Shown piece by piece: positions 1 to 9,602 of a DNA stretch of 35,082 bases (within the stretch, counting starts at the first letter, position 1; every line of letters starts with the position of its first letter). The position numbers were made by a program, and so were the translations under genes. Under the pieces are notes generated by a model. That model searched no databases. It was not told the DNA's origin and worked only from the letters and a program-made list of their open reading frames with translations. This DNA is from Streptacidiphilus neutrinimicus (GTDB lineage: Bacteria > Actinomycetota > Actinomycetes > Streptomycetales > Streptomycetaceae). The stretch spans positions 1-35,082 of the forward strand of contig NZ_BBPO01000070.1 in the NCBI RefSeq assembly GCF_000787815.1. Reading direction: 5' to 3'.

Positions 1-1632
<1,632 letters not shown>

Positions 1633-1654
1633 TCTCACCTTTTTCGGTGAATGA

Positions 1655-1695
1655 GTGAGACCCCGGGCTTTCCGCCCGGGGTTTCACGTTTTTCT
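1655..1695 (+). terminator. Intrinsic terminator after rho
   Basis: A 13-bp stem (arms 1655-1667 and 1675-1687, one G-T wobble) with a 7-nt loop is followed by a short T-rich run. It separates rho from the next gene. A factor-independent stop behind the Rho gene fits a gene whose product is often autoregulated. Confidence 0.85.
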
Positions 1696-1720
1696 GAGAA
1701 GGGTTTTAACGAGCATCACG

Positions 1721-1733
1721 TACCTTCGAGGAC
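1721..1733 (+). promoter_or_regulatory. Candidate leaderless -10 (TACCTT) for the LCP gene
   Basis: TACCTT lies 7 nt before the ATG, which would place the transcript start at or next to the start codon. The only purine-rich tract (GAGG) is 2 nt from the ATG, too close to work as a ribosome binding site. This supports a leaderless message. No clear -35 element was found. Confidence 0.4.
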
Positions 1734-2771
1734 ATGTCCGACAAGTGGGCGAAACTGCGCGGAACGCGTTCGCGTCGCGCCGTGCGCATCCTGGCGTTGT
1801 GCGCGGCGGTGGTGGTCCTGCTCTGCGGGGCCGGTGCGGGCTGGGTGTACTGGAGGCTCAGCCACAATCTCAAGACGGTCGACCTGAGCGGTGAGCTGAC
1901 CCCGCCGGCGCAGGACGCCTCGGGTGCGATGAACGTCCTCGTCCTGGGCTCCGACTCCCGCTCGGGCGCGAACGGGCAGCTGGCGGGCGGGCAGACGGAC
2001 GGCACGGCCCGCTCGGACACGGCCATGGTGGTGCACGTCAACCAGGCGCACACGGCCGCCACGGTGGTCTCCATCCCCCGTGACGCCCTGGTGGACCGCC
2101 CGGCCTGCGGGAAGGACCCGGCGGCGTCCGGCGTCATGTTCAACACCGCCTTCGAGGTCGGCGGCGCGAGCTGCGCGGTCCGGACCGTCGAGTCGATGAC
2201 CGGTCTGGGCATGAACCACTACCTCGAGGTCGACTTCTCGGGCTTCGCCAAGCTGATCGACGCTCTCGGCGGCGTGGACGTCACCACGACGATCCCCATC
2301 GCCGACGACCTGAGCGGCCTCCACCTGCCTGCGGGCACGCACCACCTGGGCGGCGACGAGGCGCTCGCGTTCGTGCGCACGCGGCACGGCGTGGGGGACG
2401 GCAGCGATCTCGGCCGGATACAGCTCCAGCAGGAGATGGTGAAGTCGGTGCTGAAGCAGGTGGAGAACCTCGACCTGTTCAGCAGCCCGACCAAGCTCTT
2501 CTCGATCGCGGACGCCGCGACCGGCTCGGTCACCACGGACTCCACGCTCGGCTCCGTGCACGCGCTGCTCGGCTTCGCCGAGGGCCTGCAACACGTCAAG
2601 TCCACGGACATCACCGGCGTGACGATGCCGACCGCGACGGCGCCGGGCGACCCCAACCGGCTGGTGGCCCTCCAGGGGCCGGCGGACGAGCTCTGGTCGG
2701 CGCTCAAGGCGGACCAGCCGGTCCCTGCGTCGGTCATGAAGCTGCAGCCGAAGAACCCGGCCGACAGCTGA
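1734..2771 (+). CDS. LytR-CpsA-Psr (LCP) family cell-wall ligase
   Basis: Membrane-anchored enzyme expected to move undecaprenyl-linked glycopolymers onto peptidoglycan outside the cell. The 345-aa product has a basic cytoplasmic tip, one membrane segment at about residues 17-38, and then an LCP domain. Family hallmarks are visible: VLVLGSDSR at 68-76, RSDTAMVVHV with R93, SIPRD with R116, and the closing region LAFVRTRH...DLGRIQLQQ carrying R215, R217 and R228. These acidic and Arg residues bind pyrophosphate and Mg in characterised LCP proteins. C125 and C147 are extracytoplasmic and could form a disulfide. The gene stands alone between the rho terminator and the rpmE promoter. The exact polymer cannot be told from sequence. 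Confidence 0.88.
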   Translation: MSDKWAKLRGTRSRRAVRILALCAAVVVLLCGAGAGWVYWRLSHNLKTVDLSGELTPPAQDASGAMNVLVLGSDSRSGANGQLAGGQTDGTARSDTAMVVHVNQAHTAATVVSIPRDALVDRPACGKDPAASGVMFNTAFEVGGASCAVRTVESMTGLGMNHYLEVDFSGFAKLIDALGGVDVTTTIPIADDLSGLHLPAGTHHLGGDEALAFVRTRHGVGDGSDLGRIQLQQEMVKSVLKQVENLDLFSSPTKLFSIADAATGSVTTDSTLGSVHALLGFAEGLQHVKSTDITGVTMPTATAPGDPNRLVALQGPADELWSALKADQPVPASVMKLQPKNPADS

Positions 2772-2779
2772 CACGGCCC

Positions 2780-2805
2780 GGAATATCCGCCCGCGCAAGG
2801 TCGTT
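2780..2805 (+). promoter_or_regulatory. SigR-type promoter of rpmE (GGAAT-N18-GTT)
   Basis: GGAAT at 2780-2784 is followed by exactly 18 nt and GTT at 2803-2805. This is the consensus of the disulfide-stress sigma factor SigR of streptomycetes. rpmE is an established SigR target in Streptomyces coelicolor. Transcription would start near 2812, giving a leader of about 98 nt. A weaker vegetative-like pair (TTGGAG 2806-2811, 17 nt, CAGACT 2829-2834) lies just downstream and could give basal expression; that part is much less certain. Confidence 0.75.
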
Positions 2806-2909
2806 TTGGAGCACGGCGCCAGTCCTGGCAGACTGGTACGTCGGTCCCGGTTCACGGACAGCGTCCGCTCCTCCGACCCGGAACCCTCCCGCAAACCTAG
2901 GAGCATCCC

Positions 2910-3128
2910 TTGAAGCGCGACATCCACCCGACCTACGTGGTCACCCAGGTCACCTGCACCTGTGGCAACGAGTTCACCACCCGCAGCACCGAGAACTCCG
3001 GCGTCATCCGCGCCGAGGTGTGCTCGGCCTGCCACCCCTTCTACACCGGCAAGCAGAAGATCATGGACACCGGTGGCCGCGTGGCCCGCTTCGAGGCCCG
3101 CTTCGGCAAGAAGCACGCCAAGGCCTAA
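2910..3128 (+). CDS. rpmE: 50S ribosomal protein L31, zinc-binding (C+) form
   Basis: Small protein of the large ribosomal subunit, 72 aa. It starts with TTG, preceded by TAGGAG at 2898-2903 with 6 nt spacing. The product begins MKRDIHPTY and carries C16, C18, C38 and C41 in a CxC...CxxC arrangement. This is the zinc-ribbon version of L31, as opposed to the zinc-free paralogue made under zinc starvation. In Streptomyces this version is induced by thiol oxidation through SigR, and the promoter here agrees. It probably reads through into prfA, since the only hairpin between them is weak and has no T tract. Confidence 0.97.
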   Translation: MKRDIHPTYVVTQVTCTCGNEFTTRSTENSGVIRAEVCSACHPFYTGKQKIMDTGGRVARFEARFGKKHAKA

Positions 3129-3153
3129 CCGCCTTGCGGCGCCGGCCGGGCGT

Positions 3154-3172
3154 ACCCGTGGTTTCCGCGGGT
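3154..3172 (+). terminator. Weak hairpin between rpmE and prfA
   Basis: An 8-bp stem (ACCCGTGG / CCGCGGGT, one wobble) with a TTT loop and no following T run. It is more likely an mRNA stabiliser or attenuator than a full terminator, because no convincing new promoter was seen before prfA. Confidence 0.3.
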
Positions 3173-3210
3173 GCGTTCCGGTCGGCGCCGTTCGCGTTGG
3201 CCCCCTTGCC

Positions 3211-3246
3211 CATCCCGGTCATCTCGGTCATCCCGGTCATCTCGGT
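3211..3246 (+). repeat. Four tandem 9-bp units upstream of prfA
   Basis: CATCCCGGT and CATCTCGGT alternate twice, so the array is also a perfect 18-bp tandem duplication (3211-3228 and 3229-3246). It ends 21 nt before the prfA start codon and just ahead of the AAGAAGG ribosome binding region. It may be replication slippage or a binding or structural element in the leader. Confidence 0.85.
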
Positions 3247-3267
3247 TCGAAAGAAGGCTCAGCTCCC

Positions 3268-4341
3268 ATGTTCGAGGCAGTCGAGGAGCTCCTGAACGAG
3301 CACGCGACGCTGGAGGAGCGTCTCGCCGACCCGGCGGTGCACGCCGACCCGGCGACGGCGCGGCAGCTCTCCAAGCGGTACGCCGAGCTGACGCCGATCA
3401 CCCGCGCCTACCGCGACTGGCGCCAGGCCGGTGAGGACATCGAGACGGCCCGCGAGCTCGCCGCCGACGACCCGGACTTCTACGCCGAGATCAAGTCGCT
3501 GGAGGCCCAGCGCGAGGAGCTGACCGAGCGGCTGCGGCTGCTGCTGGTCCCGCGCGACCCGAGCGACGACAAGGACGTGCTGCTGGAGGTCAAGGCGGGC
3601 GAGGGCGGCGAGGAGTCCGCGCTCTTCGCCGGCGACCTGCTGCGGATGTACCTGCGCTACGCCGAGAAGATGGGCTGGAAGGCCGAGATCATCGACTCCA
3701 ACGAGTCCGACCTCGGCGGCTACAAGGACGTCCAGGTCGCGGTGAAGTACCGCGGCGGCAACCCGGAGCCCGGCCAGGGCGTCTGGGCGCGGCTGAAGTA
3801 CGAGGGCGGCGTGCACCGCGTGCAGCGCGTGCCTGCCACGGAGTCGCAGGGCCGCATCCACACCTCCGCCGCGGGCGTGCTGGTCACGCCGGAGGCCGAG
3901 GAGGTCGAGGTCGAGATCAACGCGAACGACCTGCGCATCGACGTCTACCGCTCGTCCGGCCCGGGGGGCCAGTCGGTCAACACCACCGACTCCGCCGTCC
4001 GCATCACGCACCTGCCGACCGGCATCGTCGCGTCCTGCCAGAACGAGAAGAGCCAGCTCCAGAACAAGGAGCAGGCCATGCGCATCCTCCGCTCCCGCAT
4101 TCTCGCGGCCCTCCAGGAGGAGGCCGACGCCGCGGCCAGCGACGCGCGCCGCAGCCAGGTGCGCAGCGTGGACCGCTCGGAGCGGATCCGCACCTACAAC
4201 TTCCCGGAGAACCGGATCTCCGACCACCGCACCGGCTACAAGGCGTACAACCTGGACCAGGTGCTCGGCGGCGAACTCGACGCGGTGATCCAGTCCGCCG
4301 TCGACCAGGACGCGGCCGCCCGCCTCGCCGAGGCCACCTGA
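3268..4341 (+). CDS. prfA: Peptide chain release factor 1
   Basis: Recognises UAA and UAG stop codons in the ribosomal A site and triggers peptide release. The 357-aa length is normal. The start at [12 protein letters not shown] matches the family. The frame is open further upstream, but that part overlaps rpmE and lacks conservation. The codon-recognition tripeptide PAT lies at about 189-191 in [15 protein letters not shown]. The catalytic GGQ is at 233-235 in [16 protein letters not shown]. It is followed 61 nt later by prmC, whose product methylates the Gln of this GGQ, so the two genes form a functional pair. Confidence 0.97.
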   Translation: MFEAVEELLNEHATLEERLADPAVHADPATARQLSKRYAELTPITRAYRDWRQAGEDIETARELAADDPDFYAEIKSLEAQREELTERLRLLLVPRDPSDDKDVLLEVKAGEGGEESALFAGDLLRMYLRYAEKMGWKAEIIDSNESDLGGYKDVQVAVKYRGGNPEPGQGVWARLKYEGGVHRVQRVPATESQGRIHTSAAGVLVTPEAEEVEVEINANDLRIDVYRSSGPGGQSVNTTDSAVRITHLPTGIVASCQNEKSQLQNKEQAMRILRSRILAALQEEADAAASDARRSQVRSVDRSERIRTYNFPENRISDHRTGYKAYNLDQVLGGELDAVIQSAVDQDAAARLAEAT

Positions 4342-4402
4342 TCCACCCGCCGGGGCTGCAAGGCCCCGCCGGACCGCTCAAGTCCGCTAAGAGAGGCGCG
4401 AC

Positions 4403-5269
4403 GTGAACCTCCTCCTCGCCGAGGTGGCCCGAGCCACCCAGCGGTTGGCCGATGCCGGTGTGCCCTCGCCGCGGTTCGACGCGGAGGAGCTCGCGGCGTA
4501 CGTCCACGACGTCAAGCGCGGCGAGCTGCACAGCGTCAAGGACGCCGACTTCGACGCCCGCTACTGGGAGGTCATCTCCCGCCGCGAGGCGCGCGAGCCG
4601 CTGCAGCACATCACCGGCCGGGCCTTCTTCCGCTACCTGGAGCTCCAGGTCGGTCCGGGCGTCTTCGTGCCGCGGCCGGAGACCGAGTCGGTGGTCGGCT
4701 GGGCGATAGACGCGCTGCGCGACATGGACGTCGCCGAGCCGATGGTGGTCGACCTGTGCACCGGCTCCGGCGCGATCGCCCTGGCGCTGGCGCAGGAGGT
4801 GCCGCGCAGCCGCGTGCACGCCGTCGAGCTCTCCGAGGACGCCTACGCCTGGGCCCGTCGCAACGTCGACGCCAGCCCGGACGCCGCCCGGATCGAGCTG
4901 CTCCAGGGCGACGCCACCCGCGCCTTCGAGGACCGCCCGGAGCTGAGCGGCCAGTTCGACCTGGTCATCAGCAACCCGCCGTACATCCCGCTGACCGAGT
5001 GGGAATACGTCGCTCCGGAGGCTCGCGACCACGACCCGGAGATGGCACTCTTCTCCGGCGAGGACGGACTCCACACCATCCGCGGCATCGAGCGCGTCGC
5101 CGCGCGCCTGCTGCGGCCCGGGGGAGTCGTCGTCGTCGAGCACGCGGACACCCAGGGCGGGGTCGTCCCCTGGATCTTCCGCGAGGAGGACGGCTGGACC
5201 GACGCCGCCGACCACCGCGACCTGAACAACCGCCCCCGCTTCGCCACCGCGCGCCGCGCCGTCCTGTAG
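4403..5269 (+). CDS. prmC: Release factor glutamine N5-methyltransferase
   Basis: SAM-dependent enzyme (HemK/PrmC) that methylates the GGQ glutamine of release factors and so raises termination efficiency. The product is 288 aa with a GTG start preceded by GAGAGG. The N-terminal helical domain recognises the release factor. The SAM-binding glycine motif is VVDLCTGSGAIALALA. The catalytic NPPY sits at 191-194 within VISNPPYIP. It lies directly behind prfA and 15 nt before the next gene, consistent with one transcript. Confidence 0.95.
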   Translation: MNLLLAEVARATQRLADAGVPSPRFDAEELAAYVHDVKRGELHSVKDADFDARYWEVISRREAREPLQHITGRAFFRYLELQVGPGVFVPRPETESVVGWAIDALRDMDVAEPMVVDLCTGSGAIALALAQEVPRSRVHAVELSEDAYAWARRNVDASPDAARIELLQGDATRAFEDRPELSGQFDLVISNPPYIPLTEWEYVAPEARDHDPEMALFSGEDGLHTIRGIERVAARLLRPGGVVVVEHADTQGGVVPWIFREEDGWTDAADHRDLNNRPRFATARRAVL

Positions 5270-5284
5270 GGAAGGGATCCACCG

Positions 5285-5932
5285 ATGAGTCGTCGCTACG
5301 ACTGCTCCGACGCGACCGAGCGCGCCGCCGGTCTGCGTGAGGCCGCCTCCGCGATCCGCCGGGGCGAGCTGGTGGTCATCCCCACCGACACCGTCTACGG
5401 TCTGGCGGCCGACGCCTTCTCCGCGGAGGCCGTGGGCGAGCTGCTCGCGGCCAAGGGCCGCGGCCGGAGCATGCCCAGCCCCGTGCTGGTCGGCTCGCCG
5501 ACGACGCTGCACGGCCTGGTCACCGACTTCTCCGAGTCCGCCTGGGAGCTCGTCGACGCGTTCTGGCCGGGCGGTCTCACCCTGGTCGCCCGTCACCAGC
5601 CGTCGCTGCGCTGGGACCTGGGCGACACCCGTGGCACCGTCGCCGTCCGCATGCCGCTGCACCCGGTCGCCATCGAGCTGCTGAACACCACCGGACCGCT
5701 TGCCGTCTCCAGCGCGAACCTGACCGGCGGCCCGTCCCCGGCCACCTGTGACGAGGCCGAGGAGCAGCTCGGTCAGTCCGTGTCCGTCTACCTCGACGGC
5801 GGCCGCGCCGACCACGCCGTGCCGTCCACGATCGTCGACGTCACCGGCAAGATCCCCGTCCTGCGTCGTGCCGGCGCGGTCTCCCTGGAGCAGCTCCGCG
5901 AGGTCGTACCAGACGTGGAGGCCGGCAGTTGA
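5285..5932 (+). CDS. L-threonylcarbamoyladenylate synthase (TsaC/Sua5/YwlC family)
   Basis: Makes threonylcarbamoyl-AMP from threonine, bicarbonate and ATP. This is the first step of the t6A37 modification of tRNAs reading ANN codons. The 215-aa length fits the single-domain group. Typical segments are IPTDTVYGLAADAF near residue 36, the AKGRGRSMPSPVLVG loop, and LAVSSANLTGGPSPATC. The start ATG follows GAAGGGAT. Its stop codon overlaps the next start by 4 nt (TTGA), which implies translational coupling. The same gene follows prmC (hemK) in Mycobacterium tuberculosis. Confidence 0.93.
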   Translation: MSRRYDCSDATERAAGLREAASAIRRGELVVIPTDTVYGLAADAFSAEAVGELLAAKGRGRSMPSPVLVGSPTTLHGLVTDFSESAWELVDAFWPGGLTLVARHQPSLRWDLGDTRGTVAVRMPLHPVAIELLNTTGPLAVSSANLTGGPSPATCDEAEEQLGQSVSVYLDGGRADHAVPSTIVDVTGKIPVLRRAGAVSLEQLREVVPDVEAGS

Positions 5933-6615
5933 CCGGGCGCCATCGCCTCCGGCCGCCGATACGTCCCCTCCCGCGCCTGCACCACGAGGTCGCGGGCCAT
6001 CGCTCCGGCGCGTTCCGGATCCTCTACGTCTGCACCGGCGGAGTCTGCCGCTCGCCCATGGCCGAGCGGCTGACCCGTCATGAGCTGACGCTCCGTCTCG
6101 GGGACGGCGCGGAGACCGAGATATCGGTCGAGAGCGCCGGCACCTGGGGCCACGAGGGCGCCCCGATGGAGTCACACGCCGCTGAGATCCTCGCCGAGTT
6201 CGGCGCGGACTCCTCCGGCTTCGTCGGGCGCGAGCTGCTCGACGACCACGTCATCGACGCGGACCTGGTGCTGACGGCCACCCGCGACCACCGGGCCCAG
6301 GTGATCTCCATGGGCCACGACGCCGGCCTGCGCACCTTCACCCTGAAGGAGTTCACCCGCCTCGTCCGCGCCATCGACCCGGCGACCCTGCCGGACTCGG
6401 TCGGGGAGGGCGCCCTGGCCGAGCGCGCCCGCGTCCTCGTCCGCGCGGCCGCTGCGCTGCGCGGCTGGCTCCTGGCGGCCTCCCCGGAGGCCGACGAGGT
6501 CGATGACCCGTACGGCGCACCGCTCGGGATGTTCCGCAACTGCGGCGAGGAGATCTTCGACGCCCTGGATCCGATCGTCACCGCCCTGACAGGCGTCAGC
6601 CGGGTGCGGGTCTGA
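5929..6615 (+). CDS. Low-molecular-weight protein-tyrosine phosphatase
   Basis: Cytoplasmic phosphatase of the LMW-PTP / arsenate reductase fold. The P-loop is VCTGGVCRSPMAE with nucleophile C35, C40 and phosphate-binding R41. The usual CxGNxC asparagine is Gly here. The candidate acid Asp is in DDPYGAP near residue 187. At 228 aa it is longer than the common ~150-160 aa, because of a ~28-residue Arg/Pro-rich N-terminus and a longer middle. The TTG start overlaps the previous stop; an internal start nearer the P-loop is possible. In many bacteria such phosphatases control exopolysaccharide or cell-wall glycosyl enzymes, and a WecA-type transferase lies two genes downstream. That link is inference. 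Confidence 0.88.
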   Translation: MTGRHRLRPPIRPLPRLHHEVAGHRSGAFRILYVCTGGVCRSPMAERLTRHELTLRLGDGAETEISVESAGTWGHEGAPMESHAAEILAEFGADSSGFVGRELLDDHVIDADLVLTATRDHRAQVISMGHDAGLRTFTLKEFTRLVRAIDPATLPDSVGEGALAERARVLVRAAAALRGWLLAASPEADEVDDPYGAPLGMFRNCGEEIFDALDPIVTALTGVSRVRV

Positions 6616-6680
6616 GCCTGTTCCGGGCGTGCTGCAACCTCCGGCTCGGCGTACCGTGACCACCGGAGGTGCATGCGGCC

Positions 6681-7970
6681 ATGGCGACCCTGGCGACCAG
6701 TGACGAGTCCACGAACGCGGGTCTGGCCGACGTGCCGGACCCCGACCTCGACGCGCTCGTGGCCGCCGAGGGCGACCGGCGTCGCCGGCAGGTCAACCTC
6801 CTCGCCGGGGAGAACCCGGAGTCGCCCGGCGTCCTGGCGCTGCTGGGGAGCGCGTTCGCGGACAAGTACGCCGAGGGGTACCCCGAGCGGCGGCACCACA
6901 CCGGGTGCGGGCCGGCCGACGACGTGGAGACCCTGGCCGTGGCCCGCGCGAAGGCGCTGTTCGGGGCCGATCACGCGAACGTGCAGCCCTACTCCGGCTC
7001 CATCGCCATGCTCGCCGCCGCCGCGGCCCTGCTGCGGCCGGGGGACGCCGTGCTGGCCATGTCCCTCAAACACGGCGGCCACCTGACCCACGGCTCCTCC
7101 GCGAACTTCTCCGGACGCTGGTTCTCCGTCTCCGCGTACGGGGTGCGCGAGCGCGACGGGCTGATCGACCTCGACCAGGTGCGGGAGCAGGCGCGGGCGC
7201 GACGGCCGAAGGTGATCGTCGCGGGGGCGATCTCCTATCCGCGCGTCATCGACTGGGAGGGCTTCCGGGCCGTCGCGGACGAGGTCGGCGCGTACCTCGT
7301 CGCGGGCGCCGCGCAGACCCTCGGTCTCTCCGCCGCCGGGGTGATCCCGTCGCCCGTGCCGTACGCGGACGTGGTCTGCGGCGTCACCCACAAGGTGCTG
7401 GGCGGCCCGCGCGGCGGGCTGATCCTGAGCACGCGGGAGCTGGCCGAGCGGGTGGACCGGGCGGTGTTCCCGTTCATCCAGGGCGGCCCGATGGTCAACC
7501 AGCTCGCCGCCAAGGCGTACGTGCTCGGCCGGGCGGCCACGCCCGCCTTCCGCGGGTACGCGCAGCGGGCCGTGGCGAACGCGCGGCGGCTCGCGGCGGA
7601 GCTGGAGGGCCACGGGCTGCGCCCGCTCACCGGTGGGACCGACACCCACCTGGTCACCGTGGACGCCCGTGGCCTCGGTCTGACCGGCCGGGAGGTCGAG
7701 CGGCGGTGCGAGAGCGCGGGGCTGCTGCTGGGCCACTGCGCGGTGCCCTACGAGGACGTGCCGCCCGCCTCGGCCTCGGGGCTGCGGATGGGGACGCTGA
7801 GCGCGACCTCCGTGGGCATGGCCGAGCCGGAGATGACCGAGATCGCCGACCTGATCCACGCGGCCGCCACCGGGAGGACCGGGGAATCCGTCACGCAGCG
7901 TGTGGAATCCCTCGCCCAGCGCTTTCCCAGCCTGTCGACAAAACCGCAATGCGGGAACTCGACGTCCTGA
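6681..7970 (+). CDS. Divergent serine hydroxymethyltransferase-like PLP protein
   Basis: Fold type I PLP protein clearly homologous to GlyA over its full 429 aa: KYAEGYP, LKHGGHLTHGSSANFSG, the Schiff-base lysine K238 in THKVLGGPRGG, and the carboxylate-binding Arg in GLRMGT. Several normally invariant active-site residues are changed. The Asp that holds the PLP ring nitrogen (E. coli D200) is G209 and the stacking partner H203 is Q212. The 29-residue spacing to the lysine is the same in both proteins, so the alignment is solid. The YY after YPGKR is HH here. The start at ATG 6681 is favoured by GGAGG at 6665-6669; a GTG at 6669 overlaps that site. It may not be a normal GlyA, and the substrate is unknown. 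Confidence 0.75.
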   Translation: MATLATSDESTNAGLADVPDPDLDALVAAEGDRRRRQVNLLAGENPESPGVLALLGSAFADKYAEGYPERRHHTGCGPADDVETLAVARAKALFGADHANVQPYSGSIAMLAAAAALLRPGDAVLAMSLKHGGHLTHGSSANFSGRWFSVSAYGVRERDGLIDLDQVREQARARRPKVIVAGAISYPRVIDWEGFRAVADEVGAYLVAGAAQTLGLSAAGVIPSPVPYADVVCGVTHKVLGGPRGGLILSTRELAERVDRAVFPFIQGGPMVNQLAAKAYVLGRAATPAFRGYAQRAVANARRLAAELEGHGLRPLTGGTDTHLVTVDARGLGLTGREVERRCESAGLLLGHCAVPYEDVPPASASGLRMGTLSATSVGMAEPEMTEIADLIHAAATGRTGESVTQRVESLAQRFPSLSTKPQCGNSTS

Positions 7971-8041
7971 TGAATAGGGTGTGCACGTGACGCACCTCCA
8001 TTCCCGAGCGCACAGCCATCTCGCGCCCAAGGCAAGGCGGC

Positions 8042-8047
8042 TATGCT
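8042..8047 (+). promoter_or_regulatory. Candidate -10 (TATGCT) for the WecA-like gene
   Basis: TATGCT is a good Streptomyces-type -10 hexamer in the 122-bp gap after the SHMT-like gene. It would give a leader of about 40 nt carrying the AGGAGG site. No convincing -35 element was seen. Confidence 0.4.
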
Positions 8048-8092
8048 CTGCCGTTGTCACGGGGGTGTCCAGCGCAGCACAGGAGGACTCTG

Positions 8093-9469
8093 GTGCGTGA
8101 GTTCCTGCTGACGCTCTGCGTGACCGCCGCGGTGACCTACCTGCTGACCGGTCCGGCACGGAAGTTCGCCATCATCGCGGGCGCCATGCCGGCCGTCCGC
8201 GATCGCGACGTGCACAAGGAGCCGACGCCACGACTCGGCGGCATCGCCATGTTCGGCGGTCTGTGCGCCGGTCTGCTCACCGCGGACCATCTGTCGGCCC
8301 TGCACGCCGTCTTCCAGAACTCCAGCGACGTGCCGGCCCTGCTGTCCGGCGCGACCATCATGTGGGTGCTGGGCGTGCTCGACGACAAGTGGGGCGTCGA
8401 CGCGCTGGTGAAGCTCGGCGGCCAGATGGTCGCCGCCGGCGTCATGGTCTACCAGGGCCTGACCGTGCTCTGGCTGCCGATCCCCGGTGTGGGCACCGTC
8501 GCCGTCACGGACACCTGGGGTTCCTTCATCACCGTCGCGCTGGTGGTCATAAGCGTGAACGCGGTGAACTTCATCGACGGCCTGGACGGCCTGGCGGCCG
8601 GCATGGTCTGCATCGCGGCCATGGCCTTCTTCGTCTACGCCTACCGGCTCTGGTACGGCTTCTCGGTGCCGGACGCGGCGCCGGCCGCGCTGTTCAGCGT
8701 GATCCTGGTCGGCATGGTGCTGGGCTTCCTGCCGCACAACTTCCATCCCGCGCGGATCTTCATGGGGGACTCGGGCGCACTGCTGCTCGGCCTCGTGCTC
8801 TCGGTCTGCATGATCTCGGTGACCGGCCGGGTCGACCCCGACGTGATCACCGCGCAGAGCGGCGGCAGCCAGACCACCGCGGTGCACGCGATGGTGCCGA
8901 TCTACATCGTGCTGCTGCTTCCGCTGACCGTGATCGCCATTCCGCTCGCGGATCTCATTCTCGCGGTGGTGCGCCGCACTTGGGCGGGAAAGTCCCCATT
9001 CGCCGCGGACAAACAGCATCTGCACCACCGACTGCTGCAACTCGGCCATTCCCACAGCCGCGCTGTATTGATCATGTATTTCTGGGCCGCGCTGCTCGCC
9101 TTCGGCACGGTGGCCTTCTCGGTCGACCGCACCGAGCGGCTCGCCCTCAACGTGCTGCTCGGCCTGCTGGTTCTCGGCATCCTGATGCTGCTCTTCCCGC
9201 GGTTCCGGCCGCACGCGCCGCGCATGGTGGAGCGCTTCGTTCCGCCCCGGTACCGCCGGAGCGTAAAGGTAAGGGATGTTCTTACCGAAGAGACGGTAAA
9301 GGAGATCGCGGACGGCTCCATTCCGGCAGGTGTGACGGCCTCCGTCGCAGATGAGAACCTGTTGGACAGGATCGGGACCGGCGCGCACGCGCTGCGTCGC
9401 CATTCGGGCACATCGGGACGATCCGGCAGTGGTGCAGAGCGTGTGTCAAGGAGCACACCAAGAAAGTAA
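8093..9469 (+). CDS. MraY/WecA-family undecaprenyl-phosphate sugar-1-phosphate transferase
   Basis: Integral membrane enzyme that moves a sugar-1-phosphate (GlcNAc in WecA/Rfe) from UDP-sugar to undecaprenyl phosphate, starting lipid-linked cell-wall polymers. The GTG start is set by AGGAGG at 8081-8086. The product is 458 aa with about ten or eleven hydrophobic segments. Family motifs are RDRDVHKEPTPRLGG, the Asp-rich VLDDKWG, NFIDGLDGLAAG, FMGDSGALLLG and the HHRLLQLGHSHSR loop typical of WecA. A soluble, less conserved tail of about 90 residues ends the protein. Mycobacterium tuberculosis has its orthologue (rfe) in the same place before atpI. It could supply the glycopolymer handled by the LCP ligase at 1734; this is inference. 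Confidence 0.88.
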   Translation: MREFLLTLCVTAAVTYLLTGPARKFAIIAGAMPAVRDRDVHKEPTPRLGGIAMFGGLCAGLLTADHLSALHAVFQNSSDVPALLSGATIMWVLGVLDDKWGVDALVKLGGQMVAAGVMVYQGLTVLWLPIPGVGTVAVTDTWGSFITVALVVISVNAVNFIDGLDGLAAGMVCIAAMAFFVYAYRLWYGFSVPDAAPAALFSVILVGMVLGFLPHNFHPARIFMGDSGALLLGLVLSVCMISVTGRVDPDVITAQSGGSQTTAVHAMVPIYIVLLLPLTVIAIPLADLILAVVRRTWAGKSPFAADKQHLHHRLLQLGHSHSRAVLIMYFWAALLAFGTVAFSVDRTERLALNVLLGLLVLGILMLLFPRFRPHAPRMVERFVPPRYRRSVKVRDVLTEETVKEIADGSIPAGVTASVADENLLDRIGTGAHALRRHSGTSGRSGSGAERVSRSTPRK

Positions 9470-9487
9470 AGACTGCACCAAATAGCT

Positions 9488-9509
9488 TGTGATATCGTTC
9501 ACGACATCA
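9488..9509. promoter_or_regulatory. CRP-like dyad upstream of the atp operon
   Basis: TGTGA-N6-TCACG at 9488-9503 differs at one position from the CRP-family palindrome TGTGA-N6-TCACA, and its GTGA-N6-TCAC core is perfect. A second overlapping dyad at 9490-9509 (TGATATCGT / ACGACATCA, 8 of 9 pairs complementary) shares most of these bases. It sits 20 nt after the preceding stop and about 100 nt before atpI, the natural place for operon control. No clear -35/-10 pair was assigned in this gap. Confidence 0.4.
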
Positions 9510-9602
9510 GGAGAGCTGCCGAAGGACCTTATGGGAGAAGGTCGTTCGGGCCCCGTCTCCTCCTGATCGTCCGCACGACCCCCACCCCCCGGAGCCTTGA
9601 CG

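Noticed and set aside
2962-3267. N-terminal extension of prfA reaching back into rpmE
   Set aside because: The extension is in a different frame from rpmE and overlaps it, has no conservation, and release factor 1 homology begins at the ATG at 3268.
4004-8159. Long minus-strand frames opposite prmC, the TsaC-like, phosphatase and SHMT-like genes
   Set aside because: They overlap five confidently identified plus-strand genes and have no homology-like segments.
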